Assembly: GCA_048262655.1 (NCBI GenBank)
Contig: JBLXEY010000004.1
Location: forward strand, 248,001-312,000
DNA from: JABMNT01 sp048262655
GTDB taxonomy: Bacteria; Pseudomonadota; Alphaproteobacteria; Rhodospirillales; Casp-alpha2
Direction of reading: 5' to 3'
Length of the DNA: 64,000 nt
In this document: one piece after another, positions 8,853 to 16,117 of the stretch
Numbering within the stretch: the first letter of the stretch is position 1
How the letters are laid out: each line of letters opens with the position of its first letter
Notes under the pieces: model-generated
The model's database searches: none
Told to the model about the DNA's origin: nothing
Seen by the model: only the letters and a program-made list of their open reading frames with translations
Made by a program: the position numbers and the translations under genes

Positions 8853-9659
8853 TTAGTTGATCCACCCATAAGAGAACCCGATCAATCCGGCGCCCAGGAG
8901 GACGCGGTAGATGGCGAAGGGGGTGAAGCTGGCGCGTTTGAGCCAGGCCATCAGAATGATTATGGTGATCAAGGCGGCGACAAAGGCCATGCCGGCGCCG
9001 ATGAACGCCTCCGACGTTAGTGTCGCATTGCCCGTTTGCCACAGCTCATAACCCTTGAGGCTGCCAGCACCAACAATTGTTGGGATCGAGAGCAGCATGG
9101 CAAAGCGGGCCGCATCCGAGCGTTCCATGCCCAAAAAGCGTGCCGCTGTCATACAAATACCAGAGCGCGATGTGCCGGGCACCAGGGCCAGGGTTTGAGC
9201 GATCCCGATAAACAAAACATCGCCAATGCCCATATGTTCGATACGGCGGACGGTCATGCCAACCTGATCAGCAATGTAGAGCACAATACCGAAGCCAAGT
9301 GTCGTCCAGCCAATGACCTCTACGCCACGAATACCGCCCGGAAAATAATGGTTAAGCGCATATCCCGCACCAATTACCGGCAACGTGCCAAGGATTAAAA
9401 ATCCGGCTAATTTGGCTCCCGGGTCACTACGGCCTCGCAACATTCGGGCAATACCGACCAGCATGCCCCAGATATCGCGCCATAAATAGAGGATGACAGC
9501 GCCCAGCGTGCCAACGTGCACAGCAACGTCCAGCAGTAACCCCTGATCAGGAATCTCCAGAAAAACCGGTACCAGGACAAGATGGCCGGAAGAACTGATC
9601 GGTAAGAATTCGGTTATTCCCTGAACAACCGCCAGGATTGCCAAATGAAACAAGGGCAC
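8853..9659 (-). CDS. uppP: Undecaprenyl-diphosphatase
   Basis: This integral membrane enzyme dephosphorylates undecaprenyl diphosphate to recycle the lipid carrier for peptidoglycan and other envelope polymers. It has the BacA/UppP signatures EFLPISSSGHL near the N-terminus and LVPGTSRSGICMTAARFLGM in the second half, with about eight membrane segments. The GTG at 9659 gives the family's usual start (PLFHLAILAVVQGITEF) and has GAGGAG eight bases upstream. A GTG at 9668 would overlap the binding site. The gene stands alone, divergent from the C26 hydrolase gene. Confidence 0.95.
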   Translation of the reverse strand: MPLFHLAILAVVQGITEFLPISSSGHLVLVPVFLEIPDQGLLLDVAVHVGTLGAVILYLWRDIWGMLVGIARMLRGRSDPGAKLAGFLILGTLPVIGAGYALNHYFPGGIRGVEVIGWTTLGFGIVLYIADQVGMTVRRIEHMGIGDVLFIGIAQTLALVPGTSRSGICMTAARFLGMERSDAARFAMLLSIPTIVGAGSLKGYELWQTGNATLTSEAFIGAGMAFVAALITIIILMAWLKRASFTPFAIYRVLLGAGLIGFSYGWIN

Positions 9660-9846
9660 TGTGTTCACTCCTCAAGCTTTCGCTGTTTATAGCAAGTCTC
9701 GTCGAAGCGCCAAACGTTCATTTGTCTAAAAGTGTGAATTTTTTGGGTCAGGTCACCAACCGAAGAGAGAGGGGCGCTAGGGATAGACAAGACCAGAGCC
9801 GCACGGCATATAGAAGGGGTGGAAGCGACTAGCAAGCAGGGCGGAA

Positions 9847-10572
9847 ATGGATAATCGGCCAACCATTGGCATTTTACTGGATTATGAGGCGGAGGGGTCG
9901 TTTTCCCGGCGCCCCCATTATGCGATCCGTACGGTCTATTTTGATGCGATTTGGCGTGCCGGAGGTTTGCCCGTTGCCATTCCCTATCTGGACGAAGCAT
10001 TGCCGTCCTATCAGGATTTGTGCGACGGATTTTTGTTCCCCGGTGGTTTTTATCCCTTCCCAGCAGTGCTTTATGGTGAAACGCCCGCGAGCGATGAGAC
10101 AATACATCCGCGCTTTCATTTTGAAAAACAGCTGATGCAAGCCGTCACCGATGAAGACCAGCCGGTTCTCGGAATTTGTGCGGGGATGCAGGTGATGGCC
10201 AGTCTCTACGGGGGGACTTTTTATCGGAATTTGCACGAGGCCGTCGATACTAAAATCGATCATCTTAACGAGCGACCGGCGGAACAGCCTGCCCACCCCA
10301 TCGCAATATCAGAGGATTCTCGACTACATCATTTGATGGGAGTTGCCGAGATTGACGTCAACACGGCCCATAGCGAAGCGCTCAGCAACCAGCCCAATGG
10401 TTTGGTCATAAACGCTCGGGCCGAAGATGGTATTGTTGAAGGTATTGAAGTTGCGGACAAACGGTTTTGTCTGGGGGTGCAATGGCATCCTGAATTTTTT
10501 GCACAAGAGGGTGACCCGAATTTTAGCTTGTTTGAAGGGCTGGTCCGGGCAGCGCGTGAAGGAAGAACATGA
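9847..10572 (+). CDS. Class I glutamine amidotransferase-like hydrolase (peptidase C26, PuuD-like)
   Basis: A 241-residue protein of the gamma-glutamyl-gamma-aminobutyrate hydrolase family. The nucleophile lies in GICAGMQVMASLYGG (Cys), and the His-Glu pair in QWHPEFF. The N-terminus PTIGILLDYEAEG and the loop FLFPGGFYPFP are consistent with the family. PuuD cleaves gamma-glutamyl-GABA in putrescine breakdown, but no other puu genes are present, so the substrate remains open. It is the first of three overlapping genes (4-base overlaps), implying tight co-translation with a 3-hydroxyisobutyrate-dehydrogenase-like enzyme and a small membrane protein. Confidence 0.87.
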   Translation: MDNRPTIGILLDYEAEGSFSRRPHYAIRTVYFDAIWRAGGLPVAIPYLDEALPSYQDLCDGFLFPGGFYPFPAVLYGETPASDETIHPRFHFEKQLMQAVTDEDQPVLGICAGMQVMASLYGGTFYRNLHEAVDTKIDHLNERPAEQPAHPIAISEDSRLHHLMGVAEIDVNTAHSEALSNQPNGLVINARAEDGIVEGIEVADKRFCLGVQWHPEFFAQEGDPNFSLFEGLVRAAREGRT

Positions 10573-11399
10573 CATCAGGAAATGTGATCGGAATTGCCGG
10601 GTGCGGGAATATGGGGCTTCCCATGAGCCAGCAACTCAGGAAACATGGGTTCGATGTCTGGGGTTTTGATGTGCGCCCGGTTGCTGAATTTGATGATTTC
10701 AGTGATCGAATGATCGCAGACCCAGCGGAGTTTGCGGAGCGGGTCGATGTGATGTTCTCCATCGTTCGTGACATTCCGCAGACGCAGGACCTCCTGTTTG
10801 ATAAACAAGCCATATATGCGCATGCCAATGCCCCAAAAACACTCTTAATCAGTTCGACGATTTCGCCGCGCTTTTTGCCAACCATTGAAGAACAACTGCC
10901 GGATGACGTGTTAGTGATGGACGCACCGATGTCCGGAACGGGGTTTCGCGCCGTTGAAGGCAGATTGACGTTTATGGTAGGAGGCCCGGAAGAAAATTTT
11001 ATCGCCCTGCGACCGGTGTTTGAGGCGATGGGCGAGGATATTCACTATTTGGGCCCGACAGGAGCCGGGCTGACTTGTAAGGTCGTGAATAACTTTGTCG
11101 CGGCGTCCAATATCATTGCTGTTCGAAAGGCCCTTGAATCGACAGATCTTTTGGGCGTCGAGCGCGATACCATCCTGAAAGTGATTTCCAGCAGTTCTGG
11201 CAATAATTGGTATGCCCAAAATTTTGACGCCATCGACTGGTCCGAACAGGGGTATGACCCATCCAATACCATAGGCATTATCAAGAAGGACGTGGCGTCT
11301 TATCTGGATGCCATCGGTGATTTGGACGGTAAGGAAATATCCGAGTTTGAAAAACTGGTTCACGACCAAATGGGCCACCTAAAGGACATTTCCTCATGA
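10569..11399 (+). CDS. NAD(P)-dependent beta-hydroxyacid dehydrogenase (3-HIBADH family)
   Basis: A 276-residue oxidoreductase with an N-terminal Rossmann motif (GIAGCGNMGLPMSQQL). The substrate-binding signature is DAPMSGTGFRAVEGRLTFMV, and the catalytic lysine lies in GAGLTCKVVNNFVAA. Members oxidise or reduce 3-hydroxyacids such as 3-hydroxyisobutyrate, tartronate semialdehyde or L-threonate. The exact substrate is not determined. It overlaps the preceding C26 hydrolase and the following DUF423 gene by four bases each. A shared pathway with the hydrolase is likely but unnamed. Confidence 0.87.
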   Translation: MTSGNVIGIAGCGNMGLPMSQQLRKHGFDVWGFDVRPVAEFDDFSDRMIADPAEFAERVDVMFSIVRDIPQTQDLLFDKQAIYAHANAPKTLLISSTISPRFLPTIEEQLPDDVLVMDAPMSGTGFRAVEGRLTFMVGGPEENFIALRPVFEAMGEDIHYLGPTGAGLTCKVVNNFVAASNIIAVRKALESTDLLGVERDTILKVISSSSGNNWYAQNFDAIDWSEQGYDPSNTIGIIKKDVASYLDAIGDLDGKEISEFEKLVHDQMGHLKDISS

Positions 11400-11785
11400 A
11401 CTTTCAATCGTCGCGCACTTGGGTGTTTATTGCTGCGATCAGCGGCGGGCTTGCGGTTGCGGTTGGTGCCTATGGGTATCATAAGCTGTCTGGAGAGCCG
11501 GCCTTACGGGAAGTTTTGGCAACCGCCGTCCAGTATCATATGTTCCATACATTGGCTTTATTTGCGGTTGCGTGGCTGGCGGCGAATCGAACCGAAAAGG
11601 CGGCCTATTGGGCCGTGCGTGCGGGATGGTCCTTCGTCGGCGGCATCGGCATGTTTTCCGGTTCGCTGTATTCCTACACCCTGGGCAGCGCAGAACCCGT
11701 CGGTGCCGCAGCGCCTATTGGGGGGATGCTCTTTTTGACCGGTTGGGTGATGCTTGCCTGGTCGGCCATGCGCAAGCCAGAATAG
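11396..11785 (+). CDS. DUF423 family small membrane protein
   Basis: A 129-residue protein with four predicted membrane helices. It shows the DUF423 pattern: a first helix with SGGLAVAVGAYGYHKL, then VQYHMFHTLALFAVAWL, a third GGIGMFSGSLYSYTL and a final GGMLFLTGWVMLAWSAM. No function is established for the family. The start codon overlaps the stop of the dehydrogenase gene upstream. It ends seven bases before the convergent MscS gene. Confidence 0.9.
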   Translation: MNFQSSRTWVFIAAISGGLAVAVGAYGYHKLSGEPALREVLATAVQYHMFHTLALFAVAWLAANRTEKAAYWAVRAGWSFVGGIGMFSGSLYSYTLGSAEPVGAAAPIGGMLFLTGWVMLAWSAMRKPE

Positions 11786-11792
11786 GGGCGTA

Positions 11793-12932
11793 TTATTTCG
11801 CTGGATCGGTCGGCGGTACGAAGATTTCCGGTCGCTCTGATGCGATGCTTTCGACATAGATCGATTGTGACGGGAAAGCGAAAGAAGAACCGGCGCCCTC
11901 GACCACGGACTTGATCTGATAGGCGAGCCTTTCCTTAATCTCCAGCCATTCGCCCCAAACTGTCGTCCGGGTAAAACAATAGACCATGATATCGATCGAG
12001 GAGGCGTTGAAGCTGTCAATCCGCACGAAAGTAGCGACGTCAGATGGTGACGCAAAATCAGACGTTTCCAGAATGTAGGCTTCAATTTGATCGCGAATAT
12101 CGCGCAGTTGGTCAATGCTTGTTGAATAGGTCACACCGATCTTCCAATAGATTCGGCGATGCGTCATTGAGGAAAAGTTGGTGACGGCGGTATCAGAAAG
12201 ATTGGTGTTGGGGACCATGACAGGGGCTTTGTCAAAGCGTCGGACCACGGTTGACCGAAAACCAATGCTTTCGACTGTTCCCTCCACAACCCCTTCAACC
12301 CGAATCCAGTCGCCTTTTCTAAATCGTTTTTCACCAATGATCAGCAGGCCGGCAATCAGATTTTTAAACAAATCCTGCGCACCAAGTGCCACAGCAACAC
12401 CCAACAAGCCTGCACCGGCGATAATCGGTGCCACTTGAATTCCCCAAATTTGCAGGATTGTCGCTGCACCAATCAGAACAACGGTAATACGCAAGGCCTT
12501 GATCAGCCATTCCACCAGTTCATGGGTAAAGTGTTTCTCAAGGCGGGTCAAAAAACCGCTTAGCGGGCGAATGAGTTCAAGAAAGCCCCAGAATATTGTA
12601 AAAGCGATGAGCGAGCGCACGATGTTTTCGGCAATTTCTGCGTAAATACCGGGAAGTTCCAAATGCTGTGTGGCGAAGAAAACGCCCATAACGACAATTG
12701 TAAAACGGATTGGGTTTTCAAGGGTTTCAATTGCAACATCATCGGCTTTTGTCATTGTTTTTTGTGCGAAGGATTTCAACCAGGTTAAAACCCATCGACT
12801 GAAGAGTTTTCGAAATAACAAGAAGCCAATAAAAATTGCGGCAGAGGACAGCATACGGCCGACATCGATGCCAACAACGCCGTTATTCCAAACATCAGCA
12901 ACCAATACCCAAAATTCTGTTAGTTCGTTCAT
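11793..12932 (-). CDS. MscS family mechanosensitive ion channel
   Basis: A channel of about 379 residues. It has N-terminal membrane helices, a long linker helix region, and the pore-lining TM3 region ending GVAVALGAQDLFKNLIAGLL, typical of MscS. A beta domain follows (GDWIRVEGVVEGTVESIGFR and VPNTNLSDTAVTNFS). It opens under membrane tension to release solutes on hypo-osmotic shock. Two adjacent ATG codons exist (12935 and 12932); the second leaves better room for the GAGGG binding site. The gene is convergent with the preceding operon and divergent from the K+ channel gene, and both may relate to osmotic balance. Confidence 0.92.
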   Translation of the reverse strand: MNELTEFWVLVADVWNNGVVGIDVGRMLSSAAIFIGFLLFRKLFSRWVLTWLKSFAQKTMTKADDVAIETLENPIRFTIVVMGVFFATQHLELPGIYAEIAENIVRSLIAFTIFWGFLELIRPLSGFLTRLEKHFTHELVEWLIKALRITVVLIGAATILQIWGIQVAPIIAGAGLLGVAVALGAQDLFKNLIAGLLIIGEKRFRKGDWIRVEGVVEGTVESIGFRSTVVRRFDKAPVMVPNTNLSDTAVTNFSSMTHRRIYWKIGVTYSTSIDQLRDIRDQIEAYILETSDFASPSDVATFVRIDSFNASSIDIMVYCFTRTTVWGEWLEIKERLAYQIKSVVEGAGSSFAFPSQSIYVESIASERPEIFVPPTDPAK

Positions 12933-13121
12933 CATTCCCTCAATGTCTCATGTTGGCTTCAGATAGGCGTTTTTTTGGTATCAGGAAACCTTAAACTGCG
13001 AATCTTGTATTTTCAGCACCAGATATAAGTAACAGATCAAGGCATCGCTATGACCCGACGACGTTTAGTTCCGTTTTCACTATGTTTTGCGCTCGCTGGA
13101 GGGAGCCGCTAATCTGGGGCC

Positions 13122-14090
13122 ATGAAAACAAGACGACAACGCACTTTTGAGATTTTGGAAGCGACACGTGAAGATGACGGTCTTGGGCGGCTTGTCGACT
13201 GGTTTCTGATCGCGATTATTTCATTGAACATCCTGGCGGTTATCTTTGAATCGGTTGGATCACTGGCGGCGAACTATCGAGACTTTTTTCACTGGTTCGA
13301 AGTTTTTTCGGTTGTGATCTTTTCGATCGAATACCTGACCCGGGTTTGGGCTTCGGTCGAACATCCAGGTATCAAATATAGCCATCCTGTATGGGGGCGT
13401 TTGCGCTACATGCTAACACCGATGGCCATCCTTGATCTGGTGGTCATATTACCGTTGTTCCTGGCGGTGATGGGGGCGGCTGATTTAAGGTTCCTGCGGG
13501 TTCTGCGGCTGCTTCGGGTGTTCCGTCTCACCCGCTACTCATCGGCTGTGCGGTTGCTGACAGAAGTCCTGAAAGATGAAGCGGCAAATATTGGTGCTGC
13601 GATGTTTATTCTGATGATGATGGTGGTCTTGTCGGCAAGCCTTGTTTATCTGGCGGAAGCAAGTGCCCAACCAGAAGCCTTTGGGTCCATTCCGGATGCC
13701 CTTTGGTGGGCAATAATCACGATGACCAGCATTGGCTATGGCGATGTGGTGCCGATTACCATCATGGGTAAAGTCTTTGGTGCGATCATAGGGATTATCA
13801 GCGTCGGGATGGTCGCCCTGCCGACGGGCATTATCGCATCGGGCTTTAATCAGGCTTTGCACCAACGCAAACAGGAATATAGTGAGCTGGTCGATGCGGT
13901 TCTGGCAGACGGGTTTATCTCGGAAGAAGATCACGAACGCCTGCGTGAAATGCGCGAACGGCTGGGGTTGAGTAACCGGGAAGCCGCGGCGATACTCAAT
14001 GCAGCGCACCATCAACTTCGCAAACGTCCGCTCGTTTGTCCCCACTGTGGCAAATCCGTCGAATCGACCCACCCGGCGGCACACTCCTAA
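13122..14090 (+). CDS. Voltage-gated-type potassium channel with a CxxC tail
   Basis: A 322-residue six-helix ion channel. The S4 segment is rich in spaced arginines (about residues 122-138, RFLRVLRLLRVFRLTR). The selectivity filter TMTSIGYGDVVP is at about 201-212, so it is a K+ channel. After S6 a soluble helical tail (about 250-298) contains DGFISEEDHERLREM and LGLSNREAAAIL. It ends with a short CPHCGKS motif (Cys306, Cys309) that could bind zinc or sense redox. No RCK domain is present. The tail is unlike Kch of enterobacteria; it may be a TerB-like or EF-hand-like regulatory module, which is inference. Confidence 0.88.
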   Translation: MKTRRQRTFEILEATREDDGLGRLVDWFLIAIISLNILAVIFESVGSLAANYRDFFHWFEVFSVVIFSIEYLTRVWASVEHPGIKYSHPVWGRLRYMLTPMAILDLVVILPLFLAVMGAADLRFLRVLRLLRVFRLTRYSSAVRLLTEVLKDEAANIGAAMFILMMMVVLSASLVYLAEASAQPEAFGSIPDALWWAIITMTSIGYGDVVPITIMGKVFGAIIGIISVGMVALPTGIIASGFNQALHQRKQEYSELVDAVLADGFISEEDHERLREMRERLGLSNREAAAILNAAHHQLRKRPLVCPHCGKSVESTHPAAHS

Positions 14091-14095
14091 CGGAT

Positions 14096-14824
14096 TTATT
14101 GGCTTCTGGCTTCGTTGACAAGGGTAACAAGTTGACGACGAATTTCATCGACGTGTGAAAGCGGCTGGTCAAAGTCAAACCGGGCCTGGCGATCCTCTTT
14201 CATAAGATCAAACCCGTCGGCATCCACACCCACCATTTGCCAACCCGTACCGCGGCGCTTTAATAACTTTTGAGCATATAAGTCGATGGCATCCGCGTGG
14301 TCGGCATTCATGTGCTCAAGAATGCCGGTTTCTGCTTCGCTAAATAATGTTGCCAGGTCTTTCGGTGTTTGCAGTTCTCGACCCCGGAACCAGACGGCTT
14401 TTGCGAAGCCGCCGACATAGTGCGCACGCTCTATCGACATACGGTAGAAATTAAAATCAGCAAAACCGGCATACATTTCGGCCCGGGGGTGACGCGCAAA
14501 AAATCGTTTCACATGCGCAGGGTCTTTGGTCTTTTTGAACTTCCCGACAAGGCTCACACGCGGACCGGTTTGCGGATACTTACGGTTCGATGTCCGCTCG
14601 ACAAGAAGGGAGGCTCGATTATCCATTTGTAGATTACGGGCATGGTCTGACAGGTCAGAGAACAGAAAGATCGGACAGCCTTGTTGATCCGTTGCATAGG
14701 TAACAAAAGACGCATAGGGCCATCCATCGTGGGAACCCAGGGCGCTTGCAAGGGTTCCTGAATTCCCACCTCGCAGCATGTGTCTTGAATGCGCAACGGC
14801 ATCCGCTTTTGTTAGGGCTGCCAA
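14096..14824 (-). CDS. HugZ-like pyridoxamine-phosphate-oxidase-fold protein
   Basis: A 242-residue protein. The N-terminal split-barrel FMN-binding-like domain contains GTLASALGSHDGWPYASFVT and LFSDLSDHARNL. The C-terminal domain carries EAETGILEHMNADHADAIDL, the family's DUF2470-type heme-related signature. HugZ proteins bind or degrade heme for iron release, but many members are only annotated as such. The start is a TTG at 14824, supported by a strong GGAGG seven bases upstream. It lies 12 bases downstream of cbtA on the same strand, so it may be read from the cobalamin-riboswitch promoter. Confidence 0.85.
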   Translation of the reverse strand: MAALTKADAVAHSRHMLRGGNSGTLASALGSHDGWPYASFVTYATDQQGCPIFLFSDLSDHARNLQMDNRASLLVERTSNRKYPQTGPRVSLVGKFKKTKDPAHVKRFFARHPRAEMYAGFADFNFYRMSIERAHYVGGFAKAVWFRGRELQTPKDLATLFSEAETGILEHMNADHADAIDLYAQKLLKRRGTGWQMVGVDADGFDLMKEDRQARFDFDQPLSHVDEIRRQLVTLVNEARSQ

Positions 14825-14836
14825 GGATTGTCCTCC

Positions 14837-15550
14837 TTAATCAGTCTCTGAGGCAAAGCGCTGGAAGAAGGTGCCGCTGAACCAGCCCAGCATTGCCCAA
14901 AAGATGGCGGCTGTTACGACGGATGCTGCTGCAAATTGGCCTGCAAGCTCGGCGGGCACTGGTCCACCAAAGTCATCAGGATGCGGAGCTCCGACAAGAT
15001 GCGGCAGGGCAATGATAACAATGCCGGCAATCGCGAAAACCCAGCCTTTGCCAAAGACCATCAACCAAAGACCAAGCGCTGTTGCCCCGGCCGCAGCCAG
15101 CCACCAGCCCTGTCGAGCCGTCAGTTCTGCGGCGAAACTTCCAGGAACTTCCGGAGCCAGTCCCAAACTGGGCGACAGGGTAAAGATCGCAAACCCCGCC
15201 ATCCCCCACATAACCCCCAAACGCCCGGTTATGGGTTTGCCGTAAATGACGAAACTGGCAACCAGAAGAAGCGCGAAACCAACGCCCAATAAAATATTTG
15301 CCAGTGCTGTAAAGCCAAAGCGCTCAAGGCCGTCTTCCGGCGCCCATGTTCCTGCGGCTCCGTCATGGGTTTCTGTGCCGTGGGCCAGAATGAAACTGGC
15401 GTGCTTGAAACCCTGCGTCGTCGACGCCGCTTGTTCGTATTCTTCCGCCTGCAAGATCAAAGGTGTGGTCGTTACCTGCTGGACAAGCGAAATCCCTGCG
15501 CCGCTGACAAATCCTGCCAGAAGCGCAACCACAAAAATGTGTTTAAGCAT
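14837..15550 (-). CDS. cbtA: Cobalt transporter subunit CbtA
   Basis: A 237-residue integral membrane protein with several hydrophobic helices and the CbtA family's TETHDGAAGTWAPEDGLERF region. LAPEVPGSFAAELTARQGWW and HLVGAPHPDDFGGPVPAELA are family-typical proline-rich loops. With CbtB it is predicted to import cobalt for cobalamin synthesis. It starts three bases after the cbtB stop. The unit is preceded by a cobalamin riboswitch, which is independent support for a role in cobalt or B12 metabolism. Confidence 0.92.
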   Translation of the reverse strand: MLKHIFVVALLAGFVSGAGISLVQQVTTTPLILQAEEYEQAASTTQGFKHASFILAHGTETHDGAAGTWAPEDGLERFGFTALANILLGVGFALLLVASFVIYGKPITGRLGVMWGMAGFAIFTLSPSLGLAPEVPGSFAAELTARQGWWLAAAGATALGLWLMVFGKGWVFAIAGIVIIALPHLVGAPHPDDFGGPVPAELAGQFAAASVVTAAIFWAMLGWFSGTFFQRFASETD

Positions 15551-15553
15551 GAC

Positions 15554-15739
15554 TTAGTGGCAGGGAAACGCGAAAGCGTGGCGAGCGTCGTGCGCTGCAT
15601 TGTGGACCGTTGACGAATGGGCAAAGCCAGCAGCCAGGACAAGAAATGCGCCAACCATCAAGGCGGCGACCGCAGGAATGATCCGGCTGGAATCAAGGGT
15701 TACAGTTTCCTGCTTCAAAGCGATTGTTTTGGTGTTCAT
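15554..15739 (-). CDS. cbtB: Cobalt transporter subunit CbtB
   Basis: A 61-residue protein with one membrane helix (about residues 23-42, AVAALMVGAFLVLAAGFAHS). Its C-terminal histidine motif, VHNAAHDARHAFAFPCH, is the classic CbtB signature and is thought to handle cobalt. The ATG at 15739 is preceded by GGAGGATTATCT. The frame remains open upstream through the riboswitch, but that extension has no coding support. It is the first gene of the riboswitch-controlled unit cbtB-cbtA (and possibly the HugZ-like gene). Confidence 0.93.
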   Translation of the reverse strand: MNTKTIALKQETVTLDSSRIIPAVAALMVGAFLVLAAGFAHSSTVHNAAHDARHAFAFPCH

Positions 15740-15819
15740 AGATAATCCTCCGTTAAGGTCGCCCGCGACCAAACACACGATAAATTCATTTACACAAACT
15801 TGTGCAAATAACGACATCC

Positions 15820-16006
15820 AACGGCAGGTCTCCTGGCTCTCGGTTCTTCGTTCATATTGGCCTTCCCGGTTGCCCAGTGGCACGCTTAATATCAACTCAC
15901 CGATCACAGTTGCGGGGACAGCTACGGCACGGATTCCCGATGGGGGTCAATCCTTCCGTATTCCCTTTTAAGCCTCAGACTTGATCATCTTCAGAGGCAC
16001 CGTTGT
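15820..16006 (-). ncRNA. Cobalamin riboswitch (AdoCbl/B12 class)
   Basis: Read on the minus strand, this leader has the cobalamin-riboswitch landmarks in the right order. GGTGCC comes at the 5' side, then AAAAGGGAA and GGGAATCCGTGCC. The core GCTGTCCCCGCAACTGTGA (B12 box region), GCCACTGGG and GGGAAGGC follow. GAGCCAGGAGACCTGCC lies at the 3' end. It sits about 80 bases upstream of cbtB, in its 5' leader, so high cobalamin should switch off cobalt uptake. No clear terminator hairpin lies between it and cbtB, which would suit translational control. That mechanism is inference. Confidence 0.95.
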
Positions 16007-16011
16007 GAACA

Positions 16012-16040
16012 ATAGTAGGTCTGTTGCCGGGCATGGTCAA
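16012..16040 (-). promoter_or_regulatory. Sigma-70-type promoter for the cbtBA riboswitch transcript
   Basis: On the minus strand TTGACC (16040-16035) and TACTAT (16017-16012) are separated by exactly 17 bases. The first matches the -35 consensus at 5 of 6 positions and the second the -10 consensus at 4 of 6. The predicted start lies just before the first riboswitch landmark GGTGCC, which is where it should be. Confidence 0.7.
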
Positions 16041-16117
16041 TCGGTGATCGTCACCGGAAACCGAATTGCCGAGATTTTGTCACTTTTATTTTCCATTCTG
16101 CGGACCGGGAAGATTTG

